Of a DNA stretch of 64,000 nucleotides, positions 27,567 through 36,433 are shown in pieces. The position numbers and the translations under genes are program-made. Numbering within the stretch: the stretch's first letter is position 1; every line of letters begins with the position of its first letter. The notes under the pieces were generated by a model. It ran no database searches and was not told the origin of the DNA. It saw only the letters and a program-made list of their open reading frames with translations. The stretch comes from Oceanisphaera profunda (GTDB lineage: Bacteria; Pseudomonadota; Gammaproteobacteria; Enterobacterales; Aeromonadaceae), in the NCBI RefSeq assembly GCF_002157895.1, contig NZ_CP021377.1, positions 2,914,001-2,978,000 of the forward strand, read 5' to 3'.

Positions 27567-27612
27567 CAGTATCTAATCCTTATTGTTTCTTTTATGAGTA
27601 ATAGGGTGTTTC

Positions 27613-27626
27613 TTACAAGCTTGTAA
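27613..27626. promoter_or_regulatory. Island palindrome site 3, perfect 14-bp form
   Basis: TTACAAGCTTGTAA is the longest perfect member of the set. It lies between the divergent CARF gene (47 bp away) and ykvA (80 bp away), so one bound dimer could act on both. Confidence 0.7.
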
Positions 27627-27705
27627 ACGGCATATCCTTTATTTATATCACTATTATGTATGCATCTTAAGTTATTCACTCATTGTCATCCACAGAGGTA
27701 TCTTT

Positions 27706-28056
27706 ATGACTCATTCACGCAGTTCGAATTCTTCGCAAGATCACCAAGAGCACTACAGCGAAGGTGCGTTTTGGAACAAGGCTAAAAAACTGGGCCGCAA
27801 AGTATTAATGCCGGCACTTAAGCTGTATTACGCCGCACAAGATAGCGACACCCCCGCCTGGGCTAAAGCCATTATTTATAGTGCCCTAGGCTATTTAATT
27901 TTGCCAGTGGATGCTATTCCCGATGTGCTGCTAGGCGTGGGATACGTAGATGATTTTGGCGTCTTGCTGGGTGCATTAGGGGTAGTTGCTGCTCACATAA
28001 AAGATAAGCACGAACAACTTGCCGCTGCCGCCTTAAATCGCTGGCTGGGTAAATAA
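27706..28056 (+). CDS. YkvA-like DUF1232 membrane protein
   Basis: The 116-residue protein has the DUF1232 signature ILPVDAIPDVLLGVGYVDDFGV (split by one hydrophobic segment before it, SALGYLILP). This family is associated with membranes and has no known activity. It heads the GTPase module and is followed by a weak hairpin and then GTPase 1. The N-terminus is charged and Ser/His-rich. Confidence 0.85.
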   Translation: MTHSRSSNSSQDHQEHYSEGAFWNKAKKLGRKVLMPALKLYYAAQDSDTPAWAKAIIYSALGYLILPVDAIPDVLLGVGYVDDFGVLLGALGVVAAHIKDKHEQLAAAALNRWLGK

Positions 28057-28058
28057 GC

Positions 28059-28088
28059 CAAGGCGGCGATACAGCTGCCGCCTTGTTT
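28059..28088 (+). terminator. Weak hairpin between ykvA and GTPase 1
   Basis: CAAGGCGGC pairs with GCCGCCTTG, followed by only three T. It may reduce read-through rather than end the unit. Confidence 0.4.
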
Positions 28089-28137
28089 AACTTTTTCAAC
28101 TTTTGGCCCAATTTATTCCGAAAAATAAGGAAATATT

Positions 28138-29961
28138 ATGACCACAAGCATCATAAATGCCTCTATAACCACAGCTGCACCGTTAGAGGCTAATACCGAA
28201 GCATTTGCCTCCCGTCAGCAGTTAATGGCGTTGTTTGCTGGAGTTGCTGAGCAGTTTGCTCAGGCTAAGTTAACGGTTACCGAGCAAGAGCTGCAGCTTA
28301 ATGCTGGTTTGCAACAGTTAGACGGGGCGTTGCAACAAGCGATGGCAAGCGGTAAAGCCAATGGTTTAAGCGCCGATCATCCGTTGCAACAGCATTTTAA
28401 TGGCTTGCTGGCACAGTGCGCCGATACCCAGCAGCAATGGCTAAGCCAAGTGCAGCAGCATGAAAAAGGTACCGAGTTTCGTGAGCAGCTTGGTGATTCT
28501 TTGCTGGTGTTTGTGTATGGCAAAGTGAAAGCCGGCAAAAGCTCGCTCAGTAATTACATCGCGGCGGGGGCTTCTCAACCTACGCCTGCACAGATGCAAG
28601 CTGCTTATCAACAAGGTCTGCAGTTAGCGCAAGCTGAAGCCAGTGGCATGAATACTGATCAAGGTGATTTTCGCCAAGGCTTTAGTGTGGATCGTCAAGA
28701 GTGCACCGATGCCATTCAGTATTTTACCTTGCCTGGTCTGACATGGGTGGACTCACCCGGATTACATTCTAAAAATCCAGCCAATGGTGAGTTATCTCGA
28801 CAATATGCCCGTAGCGCCGACCTGATTATTTACATGATGAGTGCGGCTAACCCTGGGCGAGGCTCAGACTTGCAAGAAGTTGCAGAGCTTTTACAGCTTA
28901 ATAAACCGTTATTAGTACTGATCACCGGCTGCGATGAAATTGAGCTTGATGAAGACGAGCAGGGCCAGCTGAGCAAGCGACAAGTCATGTACAGCCAAGA
29001 GAAGCGCGATCAACAGGTGGCGTTTGTGCAGCAACAGTTAGCAGAGGTTTGTGCTCATAACCCAGCACACCGTGAATTGTTGCGCTCGGCGGTGTTGCCG
29101 GTATCGGTACATATGGCTGAACGTGCACAGACCCATGCTGAGTTTGCCGACTCAGGCATGCAGCAGTTACTTAGCCAATTGCAGCAGATTGCCGCCGGAG
29201 AAAGCGTGCAATTAAAGCAACAAACGCCGCGCAATAATTTAACGGCGTTTTGCCAACGACTTACGCTGTCGGTCGCGCAATTAGACCAGCAAGTTGGCGC
29301 GCTGAATCAGGCTTGTGCCTCGTTTAAGCAACAGGTGCAACAGCAAGAGCCGGTGCTGGTAAGCCAATTACAATATCACTTGCACCATTGTTTGCAGCAG
29401 CAAATGCGCAACTATAGCGGTAATAACCAAGCGCTAAGCCAAGCCATGAATAAAGCGCTGCAACAGCATTTAGGCTCCTTGATTGACCAAGCGCTGACGA
29501 AGCAATTAGGAGATTTAAGCACGGCTGTGGATCAAGCCTTGCGTTTTAACCCCGATGTGACTTTACCGGGCTTTAGCGCACGTTTTGAAAAGTGCAGCAT
29601 TCCTGTGACCCATCACGGGCGTAAAACGCTGAGTCGATTAGCCGGCGGGCTAGGTGGAGCCTTGCTTGGCTTCTTCGTGGGTGGGCCAGCTGGTGCGCTA
29701 GTAGGCGGCTCGGCGGGCTTAGCAGCCGGAGATAGCTTATCGGGTAGCGCACAAAGCACGCGAGAAGTATCGATTCCTGATGGTGATAATCGCGACGAAA
29801 TTATGGCAGCAGCCCAGCAGTTATTTGATGAGCAAGCCCGCCGAGCCGTGGCGCTGTGTTATGGCCAGCCATTGCTGAGTGCCTTGGCGACCTTGCAACA
29901 TAGTGCTCAGCACAGTAAACAAGCTTTGGCGGAATTTCAGCGTTGCTTGGCGCAGCTTTAG
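28138..29961 (+). CDS. Dynamin-like GTPase 1, membrane-inserting
   Basis: The 607-residue protein has a P-loop GKVKAGKSS (128-136), switch motif DSPG (205-208) and a TGCDE-type G4 (about 260). Long Gln-rich coiled-coil helices follow. Near residues 503-536 there is a glycine-zipper stretch (GGALLGFFVGGPAGALVGG) able to insert into a membrane. A variable insert of about 50 residues lies between P-loop and switch. This is the build of bacterial dynamin-like proteins, which remodel or sense damaged membranes. It is followed by two more GTPases, and function in this island is unknown. Confidence 0.84.
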   Translation: MTTSIINASITTAAPLEANTEAFASRQQLMALFAGVAEQFAQAKLTVTEQELQLNAGLQQLDGALQQAMASGKANGLSADHPLQQHFNGLLAQCADTQQQWLSQVQQHEKGTEFREQLGDSLLVFVYGKVKAGKSSLSNYIAAGASQPTPAQMQAAYQQGLQLAQAEASGMNTDQGDFRQGFSVDRQECTDAIQYFTLPGLTWVDSPGLHSKNPANGELSRQYARSADLIIYMMSAANPGRGSDLQEVAELLQLNKPLLVLITGCDEIELDEDEQGQLSKRQVMYSQEKRDQQVAFVQQQLAEVCAHNPAHRELLRSAVLPVSVHMAERAQTHAEFADSGMQQLLSQLQQIAAGESVQLKQQTPRNNLTAFCQRLTLSVAQLDQQVGALNQACASFKQQVQQQEPVLVSQLQYHLHHCLQQQMRNYSGNNQALSQAMNKALQQHLGSLIDQALTKQLGDLSTAVDQALRFNPDVTLPGFSARFEKCSIPVTHHGRKTLSRLAGGLGGALLGFFVGGPAGALVGGSAGLAAGDSLSGSAQSTREVSIPDGDNRDEIMAAAQQLFDEQARRAVALCYGQPLLSALATLQHSAQHSKQALAEFQRCLAQL

Positions 29962-29989
29962 CTGCCCGTTCGCGAAAGGTCACTTGGCA

Positions 29990-30001
29990 TACAAGCTTGT
30001 T
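29990..30001 (+). promoter_or_regulatory. Island palindrome site 4, upstream of GTPase 2
   Basis: ACAAGCTTGT (29991-30000) lies 70 bp before the GTPase 2 start codon, in the short gap after GTPase 1. It gives the second half of the module its own promoter region. Confidence 0.65.
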
Positions 30002-30070
30002 TGCCACACCGTAAAAAATACAGTTGATAACATCTCTTTACTCACTCACTTAGGCAACCAAGAGGTAAGC

Positions 30071-30925
30071 ATGAACATATCTAAACAGCACGCCATGCTG
30101 CATCAGCTAGTACCCGACACCGCCCCTTTGCTTGAACAGCTGTTAGATCTTGAACAGCAACCAAATCATGAAGTAGTGGTTGCCGCCTGTGGTTTATATA
30201 ACGCAGGGAAAAGTACCCTGTTGAACGCCTTGGGTGGTTTTGTTGAGCAAGAGCACTTTAAAACCGCCGCAGCGCGAGAAACACGCCAATTACAAACGGC
30301 CAGCATGCAGGGCTTAACCTTGTTAGATACCCCTGGTTTAGATGCAGACTGTGATGACGATAACACCGCATTTAAAGGCGTGTTACAGGCAGATTTATTG
30401 CTGATGGTACATAACCCGCGAAATGGTGAGCTTGATCAGCAAGAGCTGGAGTATTTAGCCAATATTCAGGCTCAGTCTGAGCAGCCTTTGCACCAACGCT
30501 TAATGCTTGTTTTAAGTTATGGCGGAGAGTTATCCGCAGCTGAAGAGACTCGTTTGCTGGCGACCATTCATCAGCAGTTTATTGAGCTGTGTGGCGATAA
30601 ACCCGTGACCAAAGTGGTGTCTGCCACTACTTATTTAGACGGGGTTCGCCGTAACAAACCGGCGCTCATCGCGCACAGTGGTGTGGTGGAATTACAGCAA
30701 CATCTTGCAGAGCAACATGCAGACTTACAAAGCCAGCGGGTGATTATTCGCCAGCAAAAACAGCAGCGGTTACGCCAGCTGCTGCAAGTAGAAATAGACC
30801 ATGCTCTACAACAAAAACACCAGCTACTAAAGCAAGCGCGTCAGCAGTTGGCTAGCGTATTAACGCAGCAAGAGCAAAGTGCTAGCGCGCTACGGCGCAT
30901 GTTACGAGAGCGTTTAACGGCGTAA
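30071..30925 (+). CDS. Dynamin-like GTPase 2, short
   Basis: The 284-residue protein has P-loop GLYNAGKST (41-49) and switch motif LLDTPGLDAD. The G4 motif is not clear (VLSYGGE stands in its place). The remainder is a Gln-rich coiled coil with no membrane segment. I chose the ATG at 30071 because AGAGGTAAG precedes it; the frame is open far upstream into the GTPase 1 gene, but in the wrong context. The small size suggests it works with GTPase 3, much as tandem bacterial dynamin-like pairs do. Confidence 0.82.
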   Translation: MNISKQHAMLHQLVPDTAPLLEQLLDLEQQPNHEVVVAACGLYNAGKSTLLNALGGFVEQEHFKTAAARETRQLQTASMQGLTLLDTPGLDADCDDDNTAFKGVLQADLLLMVHNPRNGELDQQELEYLANIQAQSEQPLHQRLMLVLSYGGELSAAEETRLLATIHQQFIELCGDKPVTKVVSATTYLDGVRRNKPALIAHSGVVELQQHLAEQHADLQSQRVIIRQQKQQRLRQLLQVEIDHALQQKHQLLKQARQQLASVLTQQEQSASALRRMLRERLTA

Positions 30926-30985
30926 CCATAATGGCTGTCGTGTACTAAATGTTATTTTCTCATCCTTGCTGAAATAGAGGTGCCT

Positions 30986-32575
30986 ATGAGCCAGAACCCC
31001 GTTTTACAGTTGTTTAACCAAGCAGCGCCATTGTTGCAGCGCTATTTGTCGCCAGATGACGTGCAGCAAGCGGCACAAAATTTGACGGCGAAAGCCCAGC
31101 AAAGTAGCCCAGTTATTATGCTGTATGGCCTATTTAATGCGGGTAAAAGCACTTTAATTAACGCCTTAATTGGTGACGAAGTGGCGCCAGAGGGCAGCGT
31201 GCCCACCACGGCTCAAGTGCAAGCTTACTACTGGCGCGGCTATCAAATACTAGACAGCCCAGGCATGGATGCCAACCAAGCGCACAGCGCCACCACTCAA
31301 GCCCAATTATTGCAAAGCGACGTGGTCATCATGGTATTAAACAGCCGCGGAGCCACAGAAGAGCAAGCCAGTTACCAAGGGATATTGCAGTTGTTAGCGC
31401 AGGGCCGCCAAGTGTTGGTGGTGATTAACAATACCGACGATGTTGATGTGGCCAGTGGTGAAGTAGCCAGCATTACTGATGCGGTAAGGGCGCAGTTGGT
31501 GCAACAAGCTGTGCACTATCCAGCAAATGTGCAAGTGCACTTATACGCGCTGCCATTGTTGTGGCTTAACGCTCGGGCGGGACTTAACGGCAAACTACAA
31601 CACAAGCAGGCGTTGTTAGATTACAGCGGTTTACCGGTGTTTGAGCGCACCTTACAACAGGCTATTGAGCGCACCGCCAAAGCTGATTTACTGCGCGTAC
31701 AAGCCTGCCAGTTGCAGCCGTTATTTAGCCAAGCCTTGCAGGGTATTAATGAACAAACACAGCCCAGTAAAGCGGCCTGTGTGGCAGAGCAGTCATTGGT
31801 TTTACAGCAGCAACAGCAGTTAATTCAGGGGCAGCTGTTTGGTGTGATCCAGCAACAAAGCCGCCATTTAAAACCAGGGCTTAAAGCCGCATTGCAACAG
31901 CCCGACACCGCAGAGCATTATTTAGTAACGCTCAGTGCAGAGCTTGGGCAAGCATTACAACGCGCCTTTGAGCAACAGCTTGCTCCTTTAGCGGCCCAGT
32001 GGGAGCAAGCAGAAATGCAGTTACAGGCAAACAATGCCTTGGCGTCTGTGATGCCTGAGTGTGACTGGCCTAGAGATGCGGATAATCTCTTTGCTGAGCA
32101 AGGGCAACTATCTAAGCCCCAAGTGGCTGAGTTGGTTAATAGTTTGAGTCGTCAGCAAATTGAACAAGCATTGGCGGTGGCGCAAAAAGTGTTACCCAAC
32201 TTATTTGGCAAAATGGCTAAAAATGGCGCGGGGCCCTTGGCGGATAAACTAGTGATAATGAAAGCCAGCCCTTGGTTACTTGTTATTCAAGAAATGCTCG
32301 GAGGCGTGTGGCGTTATTACCGTAGCCAACAGCAGCAAGATGAACAAGTGGCACAGAGCACGCGTTATCAACAGCAGCTTAATGACGTGGTAGAGCAGTT
32401 TGCTGCGCAATATAGCGAGCAAGCAGAGCGCGCAGTTAATGAGTGTTTAACGCCAATTTTTGCTAATGCCCAGCAATGGCTAACACAACAAAGTAATCAG
32501 CAAGATACGCAGTTGATTGATGACCAACAACAGCTCGCAAACTACCAGCATCAGTTAGCACAGCTGGCGGCATAA
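30986..32575 (+). CDS. Dynamin-like GTPase 3
   Basis: The 529-residue protein has P-loop GLFNAGKST (48-56), a Thr-Thr switch I (SVPTTAQ), switch II DSPGMD (90-95) and NNTDD as a G4 candidate. After ~240 residues it turns into long Gln/Ala-rich coiled-coil helices. A short, fairly hydrophobic stretch (ASPWLLVIQEMLGGVW, about 425-440) may touch the membrane. AGAGG precedes the ATG at 30986. The P-loop is close to that of GTPase 2, so the two probably arose by duplication. Confidence 0.84.
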   Translation: MSQNPVLQLFNQAAPLLQRYLSPDDVQQAAQNLTAKAQQSSPVIMLYGLFNAGKSTLINALIGDEVAPEGSVPTTAQVQAYYWRGYQILDSPGMDANQAHSATTQAQLLQSDVVIMVLNSRGATEEQASYQGILQLLAQGRQVLVVINNTDDVDVASGEVASITDAVRAQLVQQAVHYPANVQVHLYALPLLWLNARAGLNGKLQHKQALLDYSGLPVFERTLQQAIERTAKADLLRVQACQLQPLFSQALQGINEQTQPSKAACVAEQSLVLQQQQQLIQGQLFGVIQQQSRHLKPGLKAALQQPDTAEHYLVTLSAELGQALQRAFEQQLAPLAAQWEQAEMQLQANNALASVMPECDWPRDADNLFAEQGQLSKPQVAELVNSLSRQQIEQALAVAQKVLPNLFGKMAKNGAGPLADKLVIMKASPWLLVIQEMLGGVWRYYRSQQQQDEQVAQSTRYQQQLNDVVEQFAAQYSEQAERAVNECLTPIFANAQQWLTQQSNQQDTQLIDDQQQLANYQHQLAQLAA

Positions 32576-32634
32576 CCACACTTTTTTACAGTACATACAG
32601 CACTGCACATCACAACATAACCTGGGAGGTTATT

Positions 32635-33132
32635 ATGGTATTACCTGTTATTGGTTGGGGTATTATTGTGCTAGGTACAGCTGCGGTCGCAGCTTGGAAA
32701 GCCAACAGCTCAAGCTCTGATTCCGACTCTGACTCGACCTATGACGATCAAGCGGAGCGTCGTGCAAGGCAAGCGGCCACTGAGCGTCAACAAGCGGATG
32801 AGCGCCAACGTAAACAGCTCGCCGAGCAGCAGTTGTTTAAAGACAGCAGTACTCAGGTGAAGCAAATACTAACCAGCTTAGGCCTTGAGCACAGCCAGAT
32901 CCTCAGTAATTCAGCCCTTAGCCACATGGCGCGCAGTAACGGCTCAATTAATAGCTTGCTGCAAAAACTGGCGAATGCGGCAGAGCTAGCGCCGCAGTCG
33001 CTGAGTAACCTGAGCAATATTTTGCAGCAGGTGCCGGCCACCCCAAGCCATAATCTGCAACGTCAGTTGCAGGACATAGCGCAATTAGAGCAAGAAATGG
33101 CTCAATTGCAGCAATTTTCCAAACTCGGCTAA
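32635..33132 (+). CDS. Small membrane-anchored coiled-coil protein
   Basis: The 165-residue protein starts with one hydrophobic helix (MVLPVIGWGIIVLGTAAVAA). An Asp/Ser-rich linker (SSSSDSDSDS) and then Gln/Arg-rich coiled coil follow. No family is recognised. It closes the GTPase module, 59 bp after GTPase 3, and CTGGGAGG precedes its ATG. It may anchor or nucleate the GTPases at the membrane; that is inference from layout only. Confidence 0.72.
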   Translation: MVLPVIGWGIIVLGTAAVAAWKANSSSSDSDSDSTYDDQAERRARQAATERQQADERQRKQLAEQQLFKDSSTQVKQILTSLGLEHSQILSNSALSHMARSNGSINSLLQKLANAAELAPQSLSNLSNILQQVPATPSHNLQRQLQDIAQLEQEMAQLQQFSKLG

Positions 33133-33760
33133 GTAATGTTGCGGAACTAACGTGGATTTTGCTCGGCTTGCTCTTAAAGATTCAAGACTCCTTAGCCACT
33201 GTCTTAGCGCTTGGTTTTGAACTTGTAGGTGCAAATTTATTCAGCACGGTTTGGCTTTAGGTTTTAATCTAAAACTATCCAGCTACGCTGTCCTGCCGAA
33301 TAAATTGGCAGCTACAGAAAACAGAGAGTTTTTTGGCTTTGGATCTAAACCATCCAGCTACGCTGGCCGCCGAAATTATCTATAGAACAAAAATAGCGAT
33401 GACAAGGTAAGGTCATACATATCAAGGTCTTTACAATTGACGCGCTGGAACTAGTCCTTATCCGCACGCTCCATGCATTTCGTAGCAAATAATCATGGCA
33501 AAATAGGGCTAAGAGTTAGATTTTTATCACGTCAACAGCAATATCTACAACAGTTATGATGGGCTGCTTAAGACGGCTGGCAATAATAATGAGCGCATCT
33601 GCGCTCGTTATTATTTACGCGGCTATTAACCGCGCTGTTCAGCACAGAGCTAAACCGATAGGGAGTTAAGGCGTAGTTAGTGGCTCAGTATTAGGCGTTA
33701 GTGTTATGGTCGCTAGCAGTCGATAAAATAATGTATAAAAATAACGCTTTGGAGCCATGA
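33133..33760. other. Intergenic region with BIME-like repeats and a long hairpin
   Basis: No gene is seen in these ~630 bp. Two BIME-like pieces carrying CCAGCTACGCTG occur at about 33285 and 33355, related to the repeat at 24604. A strong hairpin lies at 33582-33615 (AATAATAATGAGCGCA with its complement), which may end the GTPase unit. The stretch before the next start is AT-rich and probably a promoter, but no ACAAGCTTGY site is present. Confidence 0.6.
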
Positions 33761-36427
33761 ATGCTGATCCTGCCGAATACGCCTAATGTTTTACCTGCTG
33801 AATTAATCGCCGTTCAATCACATTCTTTATCTGCTATTCACTCTGCTAGTTGGAAGGAAGTTAACAATCACTGTGCAGCGCTTCTACAGCAAAGCTCATA
33901 TACCGTCATTGTCGGTGCATCGCAAACTCCAGCCGTATATTGGCTAGCCGCTCTACAAAGCTGGCCTAAGGCCAATGTTTGGTATTGGGATGGTGTAGAG
34001 CATCAAGGGCAGTGGCAACAGCTGAGCGCCCAAACGGTATACGCTGCGGCCTCTGGTCAATTAACAACAGCGCAAGAACAAAGCCCGAAAACTCAATCTC
34101 AACCTGCGTCTAACTCTCAACAGAGTGGCGACAGCGATCATGTTTTATTGGGTAAAGGCTTTAGGTTTGCGGCATGGGGCTTAAGCGATAAAAATAATCT
34201 GCAGCGTTTAAAAGATGTGGAATATCAGGTTAGTTTACAGAATAACCCTGAGTTAAGTCGTAAATTGGTAAAAGCAGTCGCAAAAGGTAAACACGCCTTT
34301 GAGCTATGGCAGCAATGCGAGCAGCAATTAAAAGAGCAGGGCGACAGCGTAAGTTTTGCGGCTTGGTATCAAGCCCTTTATCAGCAGCAAAATAATGACA
34401 TTCAACGCCACCTTCGTATTCAATTAGAAAAAACGCGCAATTTTAGAGCTAAAAAACAAGCTACGCAGAGCACTCGCGTGCAATATCACAGTAACGTGCG
34501 TGGGCCTGACTTAGAGCCCCATCATCCGAACAGCATGGCCCACTTAGCACATCAACCGTGTTGGGAAGTCTTAATTGATGAAACCGGTTGTGAATTTGGC
34601 GAAGCCATCAGCGAACTTGCCGCTTCCGATCAAAAAGTAGGCCGTATGGTGGCGCTTGCGGTGCCGGGCAAGCAGTCGATATTACCCCCCATTGCGTTGG
34701 GTTATCACGCCACCGAAGTGGGGCATGAAAGTAACGATGCCGTGGTGCAAAGTTTGCTGGATGCCAAGGTGGGTATTTTGGGTTTTAGTGTAAAAGACCA
34801 AAACTTACCGCAAGCTTACTCGTGGTTTAGTGCCGTGCACACCTTGTGCCGTTGGGTGCTGCGCAGCTTGCCGATAATGGCAGGGCAAACAGTAACCGTC
34901 GATTTTTTAATTGAAGAGCGCGGCAATAGCCAACAAGACTTAACGGCAGTCAGTGAGCTGTTATCCGCCGAGCTTGCGGAGTTGGATGCCCAGCGCTTTG
35001 CAAAACTCACTGTCAACATGCGCTTTATTAAGAAAAGTGAACACCCTTACAATGGCTATGTAGATGTAGTGGCACACACCTGGGGCAGCCCTGCCGCCGC
35101 CAGTAAAGACCGACTTAAAAAATCGGCTTGGTTGGGCCATTGCTTACTGCGCCCAGACGATGAAACCTTAAGTCGTTTACTGTTGGCACTCGAGGGCATA
35201 GCGCTTAATCGCCATGATTGGTTAGCGTTAATGAGCCACACCAATCAGCTACCCGAACACAGTTTGGCCGGCAATATGTTGCATAAACTGGGCGCGCAAA
35301 TTCAGCAAACGCCAGCGCTTTGGCACAGTTATGTGAGCGAAGTCAGCCAGCAGCTAGATAATAAAGGCTATCAATTATCGCAATTGGTACCGGCACTAAG
35401 CTGGCTGCAGCGCTATCAGCCGAGCAATGAAACGCTGCCCCCCATTTTAGAATTACAGTGGTTGTCCGGTAAGTTGGCTATTAGTAACCATCAAGGCCAA
35501 TTAGACATGGCCACCGTAGAACGCTGCTTTACCTTGTGCTCTGCGTTAAAACAAGAAGACGCCCGCCGCGTGAGTGAGGTGTTGTTGCGCTTATCGGTAA
35601 GTGCCACCAACAGTTTTCAGTTTGCGTTGGCGGAACAAGTACTTAACTTCTTATCTGATATTCCTCAGCTGGCGATGGGCGTGCGCAACTATGGCAAGCT
35701 GCTTTCTAGCCGTGGCCAAGTGGCAGCTTTTCAAGGCGAGGTTACTCAAGCGCAAGTGTGTTTTGATGAGGCACTTGCCTGTTTTTCCCAGCTGTCTGAT
35801 CCCCAGCAAGCGCGCCAAGAACAACAACAAACTCAAATTTATAAACTGTTTGCTCAATTAGATGACCGCCAACTCACAGACGATCAGCTTACTGATGTGC
35901 TCACTAAAATTTGCCAGCAGAGATTAGATAAAGACGTGGCGGCCAGCTTGCGCAGCCTTGCCCATAGTTCACAAGAAGACGAACAACGCTGGTTACATCA
36001 TGTGTTGCTACGCGCCATGTGCGTGCGCCCAGCCTTGGCCAGTAAATGGTTGGCCGACTACGCCGCACAAGCACACCAGTGGCAATCTGGACAGTATCAC
36101 CCTTGGCCATTAATTAACTTTTATCGAGCTTGGTTACTGCTGCAATTAGATCAAATTGCGCAAGCTGAGCTTTATTGGCAACAAGCCATAGACGGCTGTC
36201 AACAGGGCGGCACTACGTTGCAGTGGATGGGGCACGTATTAGCCACAGTGGCGCAAAGTTTGGGCAGCAAAGTGGCATGTTTATCGAGCGAGAATGTGAC
36301 TGAATTACAACACAAAGCTCCTGAACTGCCGGTCGGCGAGCTTGCACAGTTTGTAACGCTTAGCTCCTGCAGCCATCAAGACCGCATGCATTGCTTAGCG
36401 CGCTGCTTGCCCTTTAACTTTCACTAA
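33761..36427 (+). CDS. Large DUF3800-like (RNase H fold) and TPR-like protein
   Basis: The 888-residue protein is not a family I can name outright. Residues ~1-100 look like an alpha/beta sensor-type fold. From ~265 to 445 the pattern resembles DUF3800: IDETG (272-276), a strand with VTVDFLIEERG (378-388) and YVDVVAHTWGSP (433-444), with acidic residues in the places expected for an RNase H-like active site. The second half is a long helical solenoid with TPR-like spacing (about 500-860). It ends 6 bp before the Card1-like gene, so the two are co-transcribed. It may be a nuclease or adaptor partnering Card1. Confidence 0.6.
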   Translation: MLILPNTPNVLPAELIAVQSHSLSAIHSASWKEVNNHCAALLQQSSYTVIVGASQTPAVYWLAALQSWPKANVWYWDGVEHQGQWQQLSAQTVYAAASGQLTTAQEQSPKTQSQPASNSQQSGDSDHVLLGKGFRFAAWGLSDKNNLQRLKDVEYQVSLQNNPELSRKLVKAVAKGKHAFELWQQCEQQLKEQGDSVSFAAWYQALYQQQNNDIQRHLRIQLEKTRNFRAKKQATQSTRVQYHSNVRGPDLEPHHPNSMAHLAHQPCWEVLIDETGCEFGEAISELAASDQKVGRMVALAVPGKQSILPPIALGYHATEVGHESNDAVVQSLLDAKVGILGFSVKDQNLPQAYSWFSAVHTLCRWVLRSLPIMAGQTVTVDFLIEERGNSQQDLTAVSELLSAELAELDAQRFAKLTVNMRFIKKSEHPYNGYVDVVAHTWGSPAAASKDRLKKSAWLGHCLLRPDDETLSRLLLALEGIALNRHDWLALMSHTNQLPEHSLAGNMLHKLGAQIQQTPALWHSYVSEVSQQLDNKGYQLSQLVPALSWLQRYQPSNETLPPILELQWLSGKLAISNHQGQLDMATVERCFTLCSALKQEDARRVSEVLLRLSVSATNSFQFALAEQVLNFLSDIPQLAMGVRNYGKLLSSRGQVAAFQGEVTQAQVCFDEALACFSQLSDPQQARQEQQQTQIYKLFAQLDDRQLTDDQLTDVLTKICQQRLDKDVAASLRSLAHSSQEDEQRWLHHVLLRAMCVRPALASKWLADYAAQAHQWQSGQYHPWPLINFYRAWLLLQLDQIAQAELYWQQAIDGCQQGGTTLQWMGHVLATVAQSLGSKVACLSSENVTELQHKAPELPVGELAQFVTLSSCSHQDRMHCLARCLPFNFH

Positions 36428-36433
36428 GGCGAA

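Noticed and set aside
29879-30070. Longer N-terminus for GTPase 2
   Set aside because: The upstream frame overlaps the GTPase 1 end and the palindrome site, has no ribosome site, and the ATG at 30071 does.
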